Shown here piece by piece: positions 21,965-32,269 of a stretch of DNA of 64,000 nucleotides. The stretch comes from Sphingomonas sp. S1-29 (lineage in GTDB: Bacteria > Pseudomonadota > Alphaproteobacteria > Sphingomonadales > Sphingomonadaceae). The stretch covers positions 865,501 to 929,500 of the forward strand of contig NZ_CP110678.1 of the NCBI RefSeq assembly GCF_026167545.1, written 5' to 3'. Under the pieces are notes generated by a model. It did no database searches. It was not told the origin of the DNA and saw only the letters and a program-made list of their open reading frames with translations. A program made the position numbers and the translations under genes. How positions within the stretch are numbered: position 1 is the stretch's first letter; every line of letters begins with the position of its first letter.

Positions 21965-22095
21965 TCGTCGCGGCTAGCATCGTGCCTTGCCCGCTTCAAG
22001 CGTTCACCCCCCAAAGCTGCGGTTGCGCCGCGCGCAACGCTGTCGCACGGGGTGTGCGCGGGTCCGCTGGTTCGCGGGCAGGAAGGATTTGGATA

Positions 22096-23199
22096 GTGGC
22101 GCGGAAATTTCTGTACGTGGTGGCGGTGCTCATCATCCTCGCGATCGCAGCGGCCTTTGCCTATCGCCTGTACGGCATCGAGCTGTTGCGCAGGACGATG
22201 GTGCCGAGCGCGCCGTTCGAAGCGCTGCCCGAGCCCGAGCCCAATGCCTATGCCAAGCCCACCATGTGGATCGCGCGGCCCGACCGCGCGGGGAACCCTG
22301 CGCTTTGGGTGCCGCAGGGGCTGAACGTCGGCGCCAATCCGCCCGCGGCGGTGTTCTTCATTCACCCCACCTCGTATCTCGATCGTGGTCACTGGAACGC
22401 GCCGCTCGACAATGCCGACGCCAATGGCCGCGCCGAGATTTTCCTGCGCGGCCAGGCGAGCGCGTTCAACGAGGTCGGCGCGATCTGGGCGCCGCGCTAT
22501 CGGCAAGCGACCTTCGGCGCGTTCCTGACCAGCGAGGACAGCGCGCGCCAGGCGTTGGCGCTGGCCTATCGCGACGTTCTGGCGGCGTTCGACCAGTTCG
22601 CAAAGGAAGTCGGCCCCGATCGACCCATCATTCTTGCCGGGCACAGCCAGGGCGCGCTGCACCTCACGCATTTGCTCAAGGACCGGATCGCGGGCCAGCC
22701 GATCGCCGACCGGATCGTCGCTGCCTATGTCGTCGGCTGGCCGGTATCGAAGCCCGCTGACCTGCCCGCGCTCGGGCTGCCCGAATGCGCGACGGCGCAG
22801 CAGACCGGCTGCATCCTGTCGTGGCAGAGCTTTGCCGAGCCCGCCGATCCCTCGCTGATCTTCGACACCTTCGACCAAACCACCGGCTTCAACGGCCAGC
22901 CGCGCGCGGGAACGCCAGTGGTGTGCACCAACCCGATCACCGGCAATGCCGGCGATTCGGCCGAGGCCTCGGCCAATCTGGGCGCATTGTTCCCGTCGGA
23001 AGACCTGACCGAGGCGACGCTCGAGCCCGGGCGCATCCCGGGGCGCTGCGAGGGGCGCGGTATCCTGATGATCGGTACCCCGCCCGACCTCGGCAACTAC
23101 GTGCTGCCGGGCAACAACTACCACGTGTTCGACTACAGCCTGTTCTGGGGCAATATCCGCCAGGATGCGGCGCGGCGGATGGCGGCGTTCGCGCGATGA
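22096..23199 (+). CDS. DUF3089 alpha/beta-hydrolase-fold protein
   Basis: A 367-residue protein with one N-terminal membrane anchor (about residues 5-22). The body matches the DUF3089 family, an alpha/beta-hydrolase relative: [15 protein letters not shown] at the first strands and the nucleophile elbow [12 protein letters not shown]. The terminal His region is probably [12 protein letters not shown]. The substrate is unknown. Start GTG at 22096 follows GGAAGG; an open extension upstream overlaps the gatC promoter and start. Its stop overlaps the ruvX start (ATGA), so the two are translated together. Confidence 0.85.
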   Translation: MARKFLYVVAVLIILAIAAAFAYRLYGIELLRRTMVPSAPFEALPEPEPNAYAKPTMWIARPDRAGNPALWVPQGLNVGANPPAAVFFIHPTSYLDRGHWNAPLDNADANGRAEIFLRGQASAFNEVGAIWAPRYRQATFGAFLTSEDSARQALALAYRDVLAAFDQFAKEVGPDRPIILAGHSQGALHLTHLLKDRIAGQPIADRIVAAYVVGWPVSKPADLPALGLPECATAQQTGCILSWQSFAEPADPSLIFDTFDQTTGFNGQPRAGTPVVCTNPITGNAGDSAEASANLGALFPSEDLTEATLEPGRIPGRCEGRGILMIGTPPDLGNYVLPGNNYHVFDYSLFWGNIRQDAARRMAAFAR

Positions 23200-23657
23200 T
23201 CACCACCGACAAGGCGGTGTTCGCCGCGGCGCTCCCTGCTGGCGGGCGGCTGATCGGGCTCGACGTCGGCACCAAGACGATCGGCACCGCCTTCTGCGAC
23301 GCCGGCTGGAGCTTCGCAAGCCCCGCCACGCTGATCCGCCGCACCAAGTTCCAGAAGGACAAGGCCGAGATCGCCAGCGTCATCGGCAAGCAGGTGGTGC
23401 GCGGAATCGTCATCGGGCTGCCGCTGAGCCTAGACGGCAGCGACACCCCGCGCACCCAATCGACCCGCGCGTTCGCGCGGAATGTCGAGGATCTCGCATT
23501 GCCGATATTGCTGTGGGACGAGCGCTGGTCGACCGTCGCGGTCGAGCGAACGTTGATCGAACAGGACGCAAGTCGCGCAAAACGCGCTGAATTGATCGAC
23601 AACATGGCCGCCGCCTGGATCCTGCAAGGCGCGATCGACGCGCTCGCGCATGGCTGA
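23196..23657 (+). CDS. ruvX: Holliday-junction resolvase-like RuvX/YqgF
   Basis: A 153-residue RNase H-fold nuclease. Conserved acidic sites appear in [10 protein letters not shown] (first Asp), WDERWST and the C-terminal [20 protein letters not shown] is the usual central motif. YqgF/RuvX proteins are linked to pre-16S rRNA 5'-end processing and proposed Holliday-junction cleavage. The ATG at 23196 overlaps the upstream stop. Confidence 0.93.
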   Translation: MITTDKAVFAAALPAGGRLIGLDVGTKTIGTAFCDAGWSFASPATLIRRTKFQKDKAEIASVIGKQVVRGIVIGLPLSLDGSDTPRTQSTRAFARNVEDLALPILLWDERWSTVAVERTLIEQDASRAKRAELIDNMAAAWILQGAIDALAHG

Positions 23658-23757
23658 ATAAGGGTACGAAAGACCTTCTTGGGCAGTTTACTTCGCACTA
23701 ACTAGTCGCGGTTACACCGAGCGCGTGTTCCAACGTGCGCGTTTTTCATCCTCTTCG

Positions 23758-24048
23758 ATGCTGATCGGCCAAGCCTTGGTCGCGATCGTTGGCATGGGCG
23801 TGCTCGCAGGGCTGCCGCCGCAGCGCGGGCGTATCCTGATGGTCCCGCTCGACGGCACCTCGGCCGGCGCAATGGCGGCATTGGCACGATCGGCGGGCGG
23901 ATCGCTGGTAGCGACCGGCGGCTGGCCGGGGTCGCTGATCGTCGAATCGCCGCTGACGGCGCTGCGCGGGCAGACGCAGGGGCGCGCGATCCTATTGCTG
24001 CGTGCGCCCGGGGCGGGCTGTGGCAGCGAAGCGGTGGAGAAGGCATGA
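23758..24048 (+). CDS. Small membrane-anchored hypothetical protein upstream of chemoreceptor
   Basis: A 96-residue protein with an N-terminal hydrophobic helix ([20 protein letters not shown]) and a Gly/Ala-rich soluble remainder with one Cys ([14 protein letters not shown]). No domain recognised. An ATG at 23758 and a GTG at 23725 both fit; the ATG puts the hydrophobic helix at the N-terminus. Its stop overlaps the start of the methyl-accepting protein by four bases (ATGA), which suggests coupled translation and a joint role, such as a periplasmic or membrane accessory to the receptor. Confidence 0.55.
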   Translation: MLIGQALVAIVGMGVLAGLPPQRGRILMVPLDGTSAGAMAALARSAGGSLVATGGWPGSLIVESPLTALRGQTQGRAILLLRAPGAGCGSEAVEKA

Positions 24049-25568
24049 ACCAGCTCGACGCATTTCGTCGCCGCGGCTTCGACCTGCTGGTCATCGCCGC
24101 CTGGGTCAGCGTAGCGGCGATCGGCGCGATGGGAATGGTCCTTCGCGCGCCTGGATTTGGGATCGTGCTGTCGATCGGGATCGCAGCCACGCTTCCCCCC
24201 ACGATCGCGCTGCTTCGCGGTCGCCGCGACCCCAATGCGCGGCTGATGCTGGGCGTGCTCGCCGCGTTGCTCCCCGCGCTAGGCGTCTATCTATATGCCG
24301 GGCGCGCGTGGCAGATCGATATCCACATGTATTTCTTCGTCGCGCTCGCCGCGCTCGCAGTGCTGTGCGACTGGCGCCCGCTGGTGCTGGCGTCGGTGCT
24401 GATCGCGCTCCACCATCTAAGCTTCGGGTTGCTCGCCACCGATTGGGTGTTTCTGGGCGGCGGCAATGTCTGGCGGACGGTGATCCATGTGATCGCGGTG
24501 GTCCTGCAATGCGGCGTCCTCGCGTTCCTTGCCATGCGACTGCAGGCGTTGATGTTGCGGCAGCAACAGGCGCAGGAGGACAGCGATGCTGCGGCTGCCG
24601 ACGCGATCGCGCGCCGCCGCGAGATTGAGGCGGCGATGGAAGCGGCGGCCGCCGCCGAGCGCCGCGAAGGCGAGCAGCGCGAGCGCCGCGAGGCCGCCGA
24701 GCGCGACGCCGCCGAGGCGCGCCGCGCCGAGATGCTCGCGCTCGCGGGCAGCTTCCACGACACGATCGACGCGATCGTCGGATCGGTGTCCGCGGCGTCG
24801 TCCGAGCTCGAGGCGTCGGCCCGCGACCTGCGGGATATTGCCCGCCGCGCGAGCCGCGAGACGACCGAAAGCGCCGATACCGCGGCGATGTCGTCGGCCA
24901 GCGCCGAGGCGCTTGCCGCGCGGATCGCCGAACTGTCGCTGTCGATCAACGCGATCGGTGCCAGCGTCGATCGCCAGGCGCGGTTGAGCCGTGACGCGCG
25001 CGACGTATCGACATCGGGGCACGACGCGGTCCGCCACCTCACCGAGCGTACCGAAGCGATTGGACGCTTTGCCGATTCGGTCCATGCGATCGCCGCGCGC
25101 ACCAATTTGCTAGCGCTCAACGCCACGATCGAGGCGGCGCGTGCGGGCGATGTCGGACGCGGCTTCGCGGTGGTCGCGCAAGAGGTGAAGCTGTTGGCGG
25201 GCCAAACCACCGGCGCGACGGGCGAAATCCGCACGCTCGCGACGTCGGTGCATGGCGAGGCCGAGATCGCGCACGATGCACTGGCCGGAATCACCGGCGC
25301 CATCGGCGATCTCGCCACCGATGCGGCGGCGATCCGCAGCGCGATCGACGCGCAGCGCGCCACCGCTGCCGCGCTCAAGACCACGGCGATCGATACCGCG
25401 GCGGGGGCAACGCAAATGGCCGACCAGATCGCCAATGTGGTGATGGCCGCGCACGACACTGAAACACTGTCCGACCGCGTGCTCGGCGCGGCATCTGCGC
25501 TCGCCGAAACCTCGCGTGCGCTGCATGCCGCCGCCGACACCTTCGTCTCGAAGCTCGAAGCCGCTTGA
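24045..25568 (+). CDS. Methyl-accepting chemotaxis protein with polytopic membrane domain
   Basis: A 507-residue chemoreceptor. Unlike classic receptors with two helices and a periplasmic domain, the first 175 residues form about six membrane helices with little exposed loop. A long charged coiled coil follows ([20 protein letters not shown] and onward). The C-terminal signalling domain has the conserved hairpin tip [19 protein letters not shown] followed by [12 protein letters not shown]. The hairpin binds CheA/CheW. It may sense membrane state, energy or a hydrophobic ligand; this is inference from topology. No che genes lie nearby. It is coupled to the small protein upstream. Confidence 0.88.
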   Translation: MNQLDAFRRRGFDLLVIAAWVSVAAIGAMGMVLRAPGFGIVLSIGIAATLPPTIALLRGRRDPNARLMLGVLAALLPALGVYLYAGRAWQIDIHMYFFVALAALAVLCDWRPLVLASVLIALHHLSFGLLATDWVFLGGGNVWRTVIHVIAVVLQCGVLAFLAMRLQALMLRQQQAQEDSDAAAADAIARRREIEAAMEAAAAAERREGEQRERREAAERDAAEARRAEMLALAGSFHDTIDAIVGSVSAASSELEASARDLRDIARRASRETTESADTAAMSSASAEALAARIAELSLSINAIGASVDRQARLSRDARDVSTSGHDAVRHLTERTEAIGRFADSVHAIAARTNLLALNATIEAARAGDVGRGFAVVAQEVKLLAGQTTGATGEIRTLATSVHGEAEIAHDALAGITGAIGDLATDAAAIRSAIDAQRATAAALKTTAIDTAAGATQMADQIANVVMAAHDTETLSDRVLGAASALAETSRALHAAADTFVSKLEAA

Positions 25569-25608
25569 GCTTGCGCGCGCGGCGGGGGCGTTCTAACCGC
25601 CGGCCTTG

Positions 25609-26598
25609 ATGTCAGCCTCGGACCACTCCCCCGCCGCCGTCCTGCCCGGACGCGTCGCGTTCCCGCACCGGCACCTCACGGGTATCGGCGGGCTGCAGCC
25701 GCACGAGATCACCTTCCTGCTCGACGAATCGGAGCAATGGATCGAGGCGAACCGCGCGCGCGCCAAGAACGACCGGCGGCTCGACGGCGTGACCCAAATC
25801 AACGCTTTCTTTGAAAATTCGACGCGGACCTTGCTGTCGTTCGAGATCGCGGGAAAGCGGCTCGGCGCCGACGTCGTCAATATGGGTGTCGGCCAGTCGA
25901 GCGTGAAGAAGGGCGAGACGCTGATCGACACCGCGGTGACGCTCAACGCGATGCGCGCCGACGTGATCGTCATCCGCCACGGCAGCTCGGGCGCGGTGCA
26001 GCTGATCGCCGACAAGGTCGATTGCCCGGTGCTCAACGCCGGCGACGGCAGCCACGAGCACCCGACCCAGGCGCTGCTCGACGCGCTGACGATCCGGCGG
26101 CGGCGCGGCAGCATCGCCGGCCAGCGCGTGGTGATCTGCGGCGACGTGCTGCACAGCCGGGTCGCGCGATCGAACATGCTGGCGCTTGCCTCGCTCGCCG
26201 CCGAGGTGCGCGTCGTCGGCCCGTCGACGCTGATGCCCGCCGCGGTCGAGCAGATGGCGGTCACGCGCTTCACCGATTTCGACGCCGCGCTCGATGGTGC
26301 CGACGTCGTGATGATGCTGCGGCTGCAGAACGAGCGGATGTCGGGGGCGTTCATCCCGTCGACGCGCGAATATCACCGCCGCTATGGCCTGACCCCCGAG
26401 CGGCTGGCGCTCGCCAAGCCCGACGCGCTGGTAATGCATCCGGGGCCGATGAACCGCGGGGTCGAGATCACCTCGTCGGTCGCCGACATGCCCGGCCGGT
26501 CGGCGATCACCGAGCAGGTCGAAATGGGGGTCGCGGTGCGGATGGCGTGTCTCGACGTGCTGACCCGGCGCGCGCGCGGCGTGGAGGGGTGGGCATGA
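25609..26598 (+). CDS. pyrB: Aspartate carbamoyltransferase catalytic chain
   Basis: A 329-residue ATCase. It joins carbamoyl phosphate and aspartate in pyrimidine synthesis. The carbamoyl-phosphate motif FFENSTRTL, the catalytic [11 protein letters not shown] and the aspartate-side region MLRLQNER are intact. The ATG at 25609 is preferred to the TTG just before it. It overlaps the dihydroorotase-like gene by four bases, as in Pseudomonas-type pyrB-pyrC' operons where the partner has a structural role. Confidence 0.95.
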   Translation: MSASDHSPAAVLPGRVAFPHRHLTGIGGLQPHEITFLLDESEQWIEANRARAKNDRRLDGVTQINAFFENSTRTLLSFEIAGKRLGADVVNMGVGQSSVKKGETLIDTAVTLNAMRADVIVIRHGSSGAVQLIADKVDCPVLNAGDGSHEHPTQALLDALTIRRRRGSIAGQRVVICGDVLHSRVARSNMLALASLAAEVRVVGPSTLMPAAVEQMAVTRFTDFDAALDGADVVMMLRLQNERMSGAFIPSTREYHRRYGLTPERLALAKPDALVMHPGPMNRGVEITSSVADMPGRSAITEQVEMGVAVRMACLDVLTRRARGVEGWA

Positions 26599-27815
26599 CC
26601 ACGGCATTCGTGAACGCGACCTTGGTATGCCCCGAAGGCGGCGTGCGGCCGGGCAGCCTGTTGGTCGAGGGCGATCGTATCACGCGAGTCGGCGATTTCG
26701 ACGCGCCCGCCGATGCGACGATCGTCGATTGCCGCGGGCGGATGCTGGCGCCGGCGATCGTTGACTTGGGGGTGTTCGCGATCGACAAGCCGGCGTGCCT
26801 TGTCGGCGGGATCGTCCGTGTCGGGCTGATGCCCGATCAGTCGCCGATCCTCGACGATCCGGGCATCGTCCAGCGCGCCGCCGACATGGGCAAGCCCGAA
26901 TTGTGGGTCCATCCGATCGCCGCCGCGACGCGCGGATTGGCGGGCATCGACCTCGCCGAAATGGCGATCAACCAGGAGGCCGGCGCGCGCGCGGTGGCGA
27001 CCGGGCGCGGCTGGATCGCCGATAGCGGCGTGATGCGCCGCGTGCTCGCCTACGCCGCCGATATCGGGCTGACAGTTGTCGCCCACCCAGAAGATGCCGG
27101 GCTCGCTGCAGGCGCGGTCGCGACCGAGGGCGAGACCGCGACGCGGCTGGGCCTACGCGCCGCCCCCGCCATCGTCGAATCGCTGGCGATCGCCCGCGAT
27201 TTGATGCTGGCCGAGGAAACCGACGCGGCGATCCATTTTCGCCAGGTGACGACGGCTGCCGGCTTCGACCTGATCCGCGCCGCACGTTCGCGCGGGGTTC
27301 GGGTGACCTGCGGAATCTCGCCCGCGCACCTGCTGCTGTCGGACATCGCGATGAACGATTTCCGCACCTTCGCGCATCTCTCGCCGCCGCTGCGCTGCGA
27401 AGACGACCGGCGCGCGGCGCTTTCGGCGCTCGCCGATGGGACGATCGACGTGCTTACCTCGTCGCACGATCCGCGCGGCCCCGAGGAAAAGCGCCTGCCC
27501 TTCGCCGATTCGGCACCGGGCATGTCGGGCGCCGAGACGCTGCTGCCGCTGGGACTCGGGCTGGTGCACGACGGCACGATCACGATCGAGCGGCTCTTCG
27601 CGCTGCTCGCGCGTAACCCCGCGCGGATCCTCGGGCTCGACACGGGCATGCTGGCGGCGGGGCAGCCCGCCGACCTGATCCTGGTCGATCCCAATATCGG
27701 CGCGCAGATCGTCGCCGACCGGATGGTCGGGCGGGCGGGTAACACCCCGTTCGACGGCTTGCCGGTGCAGGGCCGCGTCAAGATGGTGATGAAGGGCGGG
27801 TCGATCCTCGCCTGA
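26595..27815 (+). CDS. Dihydroorotase-like protein lacking metal site (PyrC'/PyrX type)
   Basis: A 406-residue amidohydrolase-fold protein of the class I dihydroorotase group. The family's metal-binding motif PGxIDxHxH should follow strand 1. Here that position reads [19 protein letters not shown], with no HxH. The position of a later metal His reads HFRQVTTA instead of the usual HxSH-like motif. Other fold elements remain ([26 protein letters not shown], and a C-terminal LVDPNIG-type strand). The start at 26595 overlaps the pyrB stop (ATGA). Known inactive dihydroorotases of this type hold ATCase in its dodecamer, so a non-catalytic PyrB partner is the likely role. A functional pyrC would then be elsewhere. 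Confidence 0.85.
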   Translation: MTTAFVNATLVCPEGGVRPGSLLVEGDRITRVGDFDAPADATIVDCRGRMLAPAIVDLGVFAIDKPACLVGGIVRVGLMPDQSPILDDPGIVQRAADMGKPELWVHPIAAATRGLAGIDLAEMAINQEAGARAVATGRGWIADSGVMRRVLAYAADIGLTVVAHPEDAGLAAGAVATEGETATRLGLRAAPAIVESLAIARDLMLAEETDAAIHFRQVTTAAGFDLIRAARSRGVRVTCGISPAHLLLSDIAMNDFRTFAHLSPPLRCEDDRRAALSALADGTIDVLTSSHDPRGPEEKRLPFADSAPGMSGAETLLPLGLGLVHDGTITIERLFALLARNPARILGLDTGMLAAGQPADLILVDPNIGAQIVADRMVGRAGNTPFDGLPVQGRVKMVMKGGSILA

Positions 27816-27846
27816 TTGCCGCCGAACCGAACCCGAAAGCCGCCCC

Positions 27847-27856
27847 CAAGCGCTTG
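27847..27856. promoter_or_regulatory. Palindrome CAAGCGCTTG upstream of the epimerase gene
   Basis: A perfect 10-bp palindrome with the GCGC core common in LacI-family operators, 74 bases before the epimerase start. It differs from the TAGCGCTA core of the xylose-type site at 31057. Its short length makes chance occurrence possible. Confidence 0.25.
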
Positions 27857-27929
27857 CCCACCGCGATGTTGTCTGACTATATCCGCGCAGCGGACGCATG
27901 GACCGACGCCCGCGCGGGAGAGACGAAGG

Positions 27930-29075
27930 ATGGCGAACATGAAGGCAGCGACGCTGATGATTGGTGCAATGCTGGCCATGACGTCCCCCGGCGGGGCGAT
28001 CGCCGCCACCGCGACGCGTGAAGCAGCGGGAACGCTCAAGGACGGATCAGTTGTCGAGGCGATCACGCTCAGCAACGCCAATGGCGTCAGCGCGCGCGTG
28101 CTGACCTATGGCGCGACGCTGCAATCGCTGATGGTACCGGGTCGCGACGGCAAGCTTGCCGACGTGGTGCTCGGCTATGACGACGTCGCTTCCTATGTCG
28201 ACCGTCCCAATTATTTCGGCGTCACCGTCGGCCGCTTCGCCAACCGGATCGCAGGGGGCAAGTTCACGCTCGACGGCAAAAGCTATCAGCTACCGCTCAA
28301 CGACAAGGTCAATTCGCTGCATGGCGGCGACAAGGGCTTCGACAAGATCCTGTGGAAGGTCGTGTCGGTCAGCAGCGGGCCTACCGCCAAGCTGGTGCTG
28401 TCGCACCGCAGCCCCGATGGCGATTCGGGCTATCCGGGCAAGCTCGACGTCACCGTCACCTACACGCTCGACGAGACGGGCAATCTGGGCATCGCGTTCG
28501 ACGCGAAGACCGACAAGCCGACGATCGTCAACATGACCAACCACGCGCTGTTCAACATGGCGGGCGACGGATCGCCGATGGGCGCGACCGACCAGCTGCT
28601 GACGATCCCCGCGCGCGCCTACACCCCGGTCAACGCCGCGCTGATCCCGACCGGCGAGCTGCGCCCGGTCGAGAATACGCCATTCGACTTTCGCCGGCCG
28701 CGGATGATCGCCGAGCGCATTCGCGACGGCAAGGACGAGCAGATCCGCGTCGCGCAGGGCTACGACCATAATTACGCGCTCGACAAGGGCCTGACCGATA
28801 CCCCCGAAATCGCGGCACGGCTCGAGGACCCTGCATCGGGCCGCGTGCTCGAAGTGCTGTCGACCGAGCCAGGCGTCCAATTCTACAGCGGCAACTTCCT
28901 TGATGCCACGTACGTCGGGAAGAAGGGGCACCTTTACCGTATGGGCGACGGCATCGCGCTTGAGCCACAGAAGTTTCCCGATGCCCCCAACCAGCCGAGT
29001 TTCGTCTCGGCGCGCGTCGATCCCGGCAAGCCCTATCGGCATGTCATGATCTATCGCGTGTCGACGAAGCGCTGA
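27930..29075 (+). CDS. galM: Aldose 1-epimerase (mutarotase), exported
   Basis: A 381-residue galactose-mutarotase-fold enzyme that interconverts alpha and beta anomers of aldoses. A signal peptide covers about residues 1-24 (GAMLAMTSPGGAIAA). Active-site features: NYFGVTVGRFANRI, catalytic His in NMTNHALFNM, GYDHNYAL and the catalytic-base region STEPGVQFYSGNF. Periplasmic location suits feeding liberated pentoses. The ATG at 27930 has GGGAG nine bases upstream; an ATG nine bases later is also possible. The dehydratase starts 30 bases after its stop in the same direction, so the two may form an operon. Confidence 0.93.
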   Translation: MANMKAATLMIGAMLAMTSPGGAIAATATREAAGTLKDGSVVEAITLSNANGVSARVLTYGATLQSLMVPGRDGKLADVVLGYDDVASYVDRPNYFGVTVGRFANRIAGGKFTLDGKSYQLPLNDKVNSLHGGDKGFDKILWKVVSVSSGPTAKLVLSHRSPDGDSGYPGKLDVTVTYTLDETGNLGIAFDAKTDKPTIVNMTNHALFNMAGDGSPMGATDQLLTIPARAYTPVNAALIPTGELRPVENTPFDFRRPRMIAERIRDGKDEQIRVAQGYDHNYALDKGLTDTPEIAARLEDPASGRVLEVLSTEPGVQFYSGNFLDATYVGKKGHLYRMGDGIALEPQKFPDAPNQPSFVSARVDPGKPYRHVMIYRVSTKR

Positions 29076-29105
29076 CCCACCTGCCCGTTTCGCGAAAGAC
29101 CCTGC

Positions 29106-30908
29106 ATGACTGACACGCCCCAGCTCCGGCCAAAGCTCCGCTCGCGCGCCTGGTTCGACAATCCCGAGAATGTCGACATGACCGCGCTCTACCTCGAGCG
29201 CTATCTGAACTTCGGGCTCAGCCTCGAGGAATTGCGGTCGGGCAAACCGATCATCGGCATCGCGCAGACGGGCAGCGATCTCTCGCCCTGCAACCGTCAT
29301 CACCTCGTGCTGGCCGAGCGGCTGCGCGATGGCATCCGCGAAATGGGCGGCATCCCGCTCGAATTCCCGGTGCATCCGATCCAGGAAACGGGCAAGCGCC
29401 CGACCGCGGGGCTCGATCGCAACCTGGCCTATCTGGCGCTGGTCGAGGTGCTGTACGGCTATCCGCTCGACGGCGTGGTGCTCACGATCGGTTGCGACAA
29501 GACCACACCTGCCTGCCTGATGGCCGCCGCGACGGTGAACATCCCGGCGATCGCCTTGTCGGTCGGGCCGATGCTCAACGGCTGGCACAAGGGCGAGCGC
29601 ACCGGCTCGGGCACGATCGTCTGGAAGGCGCGCGAATTGCTTGCGACCGGCGCGATCGATGACGAGGGCTTCATCAAGCTCGTCGCCTCCTCCGCGCCCT
29701 CGACCGGCTATTGCAACACGATGGGCACCGCGACGACGATGAACTCGCTGGCCGAAGCACTGGGCATGCAGCTGCCCGGCTCGGCGGCGATCCCGGCGCC
29801 GTATCGCGACCGCCAGGAAGTCGCCTATTTCACCGGCCGCCGCATCGTCGAGATGGTCGCCGAGGATCTCAAGCCGTCGGACATCATGACGCGCGACGCG
29901 TTCCTCAACGCGATCGTCGTCAATTCGGCGATCGGCGGATCGACCAACGCGCCGATCCATCTCGCCGCGATCGCGCGCCACATCGGCGCCGACCTCGCGC
30001 TCGATGACTGGCAGACGCACGGCCACAAGGTGCCGCTGATGGTCAATCTGCAGCCTGCCGGCGAATATCTCGGCGAGGATTTCTACCATGCCGGCGGCGT
30101 TCCCGCGGTGGTGGCCGAACTGATGAAGCAGGGGCTGATTCACGAGGACGCGATTACCGCCAACGGCAAGACGATCGGCGACAATTGCCGCAATGCGACG
30201 ATCGAGGACGACAAGGTCATCCGCCCGTTCGCGACGCCGCTGAAGGAAGAAGCCGGGTTCATCGTGCTGCGCGGCAATCTGTTCGAATCGGCAATCATGA
30301 AGACCAGCGTGATCAGCCCCGAATTCCGCAACCGCTACTTCTCGAACCCCGACGATCCCGAGGCGTTCGAAGGTCCCGCGGTGGTGTTCGATGGTCCGGA
30401 GGATTATCACGCGCGGATCGACGATCCCGCGCTTGGCATCACCGACAGCCATTTGCTCTTCATGCGCGGTGCCGGGCCGATCGGCTATCCGGGGGCGGCC
30501 GAAGTCGTCAACATGCGCGCGCCCGCCTATCTGATCCGCGAAGGCGTGCATGCCCTTCCCTGCATCGGCGATGGCCGCCAGTCGGGCACGTCGGGCAGCC
30601 CTTCGATCCTCAACGCTTCGCCCGAAGCGGCGGCGATGGGCGGGCTGGCGCTGATCCGCACCGGTGATCGCGTGCGGATCGATCTGGGCAAGGGCTCGGC
30701 TGATGTGCTGGTCGACGACGCCGAACTCGCCGAGCGCCGCCGTGCGCTTACCGAGGCCGGCGGCTATGCCTATCCCGCCTCGCAGACACCGTGGCAGGAA
30801 ATCCAGCGTGCCACGGTGGGCCAGTTGCAGACCGGGGCAATCCTGGAAGGGGCCGAAAAATATCAGCGCATCGCCCAGACGATGGGCCTGCCGCGCGACA
30901 ATCACTGA
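29106..30908 (+). CDS. Sugar-acid dehydratase, xylonate/arabinonate type (IlvD/Edd family)
   Basis: A 600-residue IlvD/Edd dehydratase. These enzymes remove water from dihydroxy acids using an Fe-S cluster bound by three Cys, visible as [16 protein letters not shown] and GYCNTMGTA. The N-terminus ([20 protein letters not shown]) and internal [20 protein letters not shown] and [13 protein letters not shown] match the pentonate-dehydratase branch typified by Caulobacter XylD more than branched-chain IlvD. In the Weimberg/Dahms routes this converts D-xylonate or L-arabinonate to the 2-keto-3-deoxy acid. No sugar dehydrogenase or keto-acid dehydratase partner is seen within the cluster. The exact substrate is not decided by sequence alone. 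Confidence 0.85.
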   Translation: MTDTPQLRPKLRSRAWFDNPENVDMTALYLERYLNFGLSLEELRSGKPIIGIAQTGSDLSPCNRHHLVLAERLRDGIREMGGIPLEFPVHPIQETGKRPTAGLDRNLAYLALVEVLYGYPLDGVVLTIGCDKTTPACLMAAATVNIPAIALSVGPMLNGWHKGERTGSGTIVWKARELLATGAIDDEGFIKLVASSAPSTGYCNTMGTATTMNSLAEALGMQLPGSAAIPAPYRDRQEVAYFTGRRIVEMVAEDLKPSDIMTRDAFLNAIVVNSAIGGSTNAPIHLAAIARHIGADLALDDWQTHGHKVPLMVNLQPAGEYLGEDFYHAGGVPAVVAELMKQGLIHEDAITANGKTIGDNCRNATIEDDKVIRPFATPLKEEAGFIVLRGNLFESAIMKTSVISPEFRNRYFSNPDDPEAFEGPAVVFDGPEDYHARIDDPALGITDSHLLFMRGAGPIGYPGAAEVVNMRAPAYLIREGVHALPCIGDGRQSGTSGSPSILNASPEAAAMGGLALIRTGDRVRIDLGKGSADVLVDDAELAERRRALTEAGGYAYPASQTPWQEIQRATVGQLQTGAILEGAEKYQRIAQTMGLPRDNH

Positions 30909-31056
30909 GCTTTGCGCGCGATTCCAGCCCGATGCGCCGGCATCCGCGCGGGGGAAAGCACGCCGGACCGGGACGCCGCGGCGCGCGTCCCGGCGATGGC
31001 GCCCTTCCCCCCGCTACGGGGGCACGCTAGGCTTGTACCAACCGGGCGTCCGTCTA

Positions 31057-31070
31057 TGATAGCGCTAACG
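31057..31070. promoter_or_regulatory. LacI-family-type operator before GH43-xylB-xylA operon
   Basis: TGATAGCGCTAACG, an imperfect palindrome centred on GCGC and close to the TGTTAGCGCTACCA-type operator described for the xylose repressor XylR in Caulobacter. It lies 60 bases upstream of the lipoprotein GH43 gene, a position suited to repression. No LacI-type regulator gene is present in the window. Confidence 0.55.
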
Positions 31071-31129
31071 TAGTTTTAACGAACCATCGATCTCGCAGAA
31101 GATCGTGACGATAGGAAAGGATCGAAGGC

Positions 31130-32263
31130 ATGAAAATCGGGCTCCAGGCCAGCGCAATGCTGCTTCCCCTCATTTTGCTCGGCGGCTGCAACGCGTCGCA
31201 GACCGCGACCTCGAACGAGGCGGTTGCCAACGAAGCGGGCGCCAACGCGGCAGCGGGTGACGAGGCACGCAGCCCCGAGGGCAAGCGCTATCTCAACCAG
31301 CCGCTGGTGAGCGAGATCTTCACCGCCGATCCGTCGGCGCATGTCTTCAACGGCAAGCTGTACGTCTATCCGAGTCATGACATCGATGCGGGCATCCCCG
31401 ACGACGATCTGGGCAACCAATATGCGATGAAAGATTATCGCGTGCTGAGCATGGACCGGCCCGGCGGCGAAGTGACGATCCATCCGGTCGCGATCGACGT
31501 GTCGCAGATCCCCTGGGCGTCGAAGCAGACCTGGGCGCCCGACGCGGCGTACAAGAACGGCACCTATTATCTGTACATGCCGGCGCGCGACAAGGATGAC
31601 GTCTTCCGCATCGGCGTCGCCACCTCGAAGTCGCCGACCGGCCCGTTCGTCGCCGAGCCGATGCCGATCCCCGGCGCCTATTCGATCGATCCGGCGGTGT
31701 TCACCGACGACGATAACGAAAGCTACATGTTCTTCGGCGGCATCTGGGGCGGCCAGCTCCAGCGCTGGGCGAACGGCAGCTATAATGCGCAGGGCGGCGA
31801 TACCGACCTGAAGCAGGACGACAAGCCGGCACTGGCGCCCAAGATCGCGCGCATGTCGGCCGACATGAAGACCTTCGCCGAAAAGCCGCGCGACGTGCAG
31901 ATCGTCGATGCCGAAGGCAAGCCGATCCTGGGCGGCGACCATGAGCGGCGCTTCTTCGAGGCGGCGTGGATGTTCAAGCGCGATGGCAAATATTACTTCA
32001 CCTACTCGACCGGCGACACGCATTATCTGGCCTACGCGATCGGCGACAATCCCTATGGCCCGTTCACCTATACCGGACGGATCATGGAGCCGGTGCAGGG
32101 CTGGACCACGCATCATTCGATCGTGAAGTTCGAGGATAAATGGTGGCTCTTCTACCACGACACCCAGCTGTCGAATAAGAACCACCTGCGTTCGGTGAAG
32201 ATGACCGAGATGACCTTCAACCCCGACGGCACGATCGTCCCGATCAATCCGTTCAAGGACTGA
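31130..32263 (+). CDS. GH43 family glycoside hydrolase, lipoprotein
   Basis: A 377-residue GH43 five-bladed-propeller hydrolase (beta-xylosidase or arabinofuranosidase class). The N-terminus is a lipoprotein signal with lipobox LGGC near residue 21, then an Ala/Asn/Glu-rich linker. Catalytic positions: Asp in FTADPSAHVF (general base), Asp in YSIDPAVFTDDD (pKa modulator) and Glu in RFFEAAWMFK (acid). It probably trims xylo- or arabino-oligosaccharides in the periplasm or at the outer membrane. It is the first gene of an operon with xylB (6-base gap) and xylA. The start at 31130 has GAAGG upstream. Confidence 0.92.
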   Translation: MKIGLQASAMLLPLILLGGCNASQTATSNEAVANEAGANAAAGDEARSPEGKRYLNQPLVSEIFTADPSAHVFNGKLYVYPSHDIDAGIPDDDLGNQYAMKDYRVLSMDRPGGEVTIHPVAIDVSQIPWASKQTWAPDAAYKNGTYYLYMPARDKDDVFRIGVATSKSPTGPFVAEPMPIPGAYSIDPAVFTDDDNESYMFFGGIWGGQLQRWANGSYNAQGGDTDLKQDDKPALAPKIARMSADMKTFAEKPRDVQIVDAEGKPILGGDHERRFFEAAWMFKRDGKYYFTYSTGDTHYLAYAIGDNPYGPFTYTGRIMEPVQGWTTHHSIVKFEDKWWLFYHDTQLSNKNHLRSVKMTEMTFNPDGTIVPINPFKD

Positions 32264-32269
32264 TCGGGC

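Noticed and set aside
28290..30905. Open frame of about 870 codons antisense to the dehydratase
   Set aside because: It has shadow composition, and the dehydratase on the other strand has all three Fe-S Cys and proper ends.
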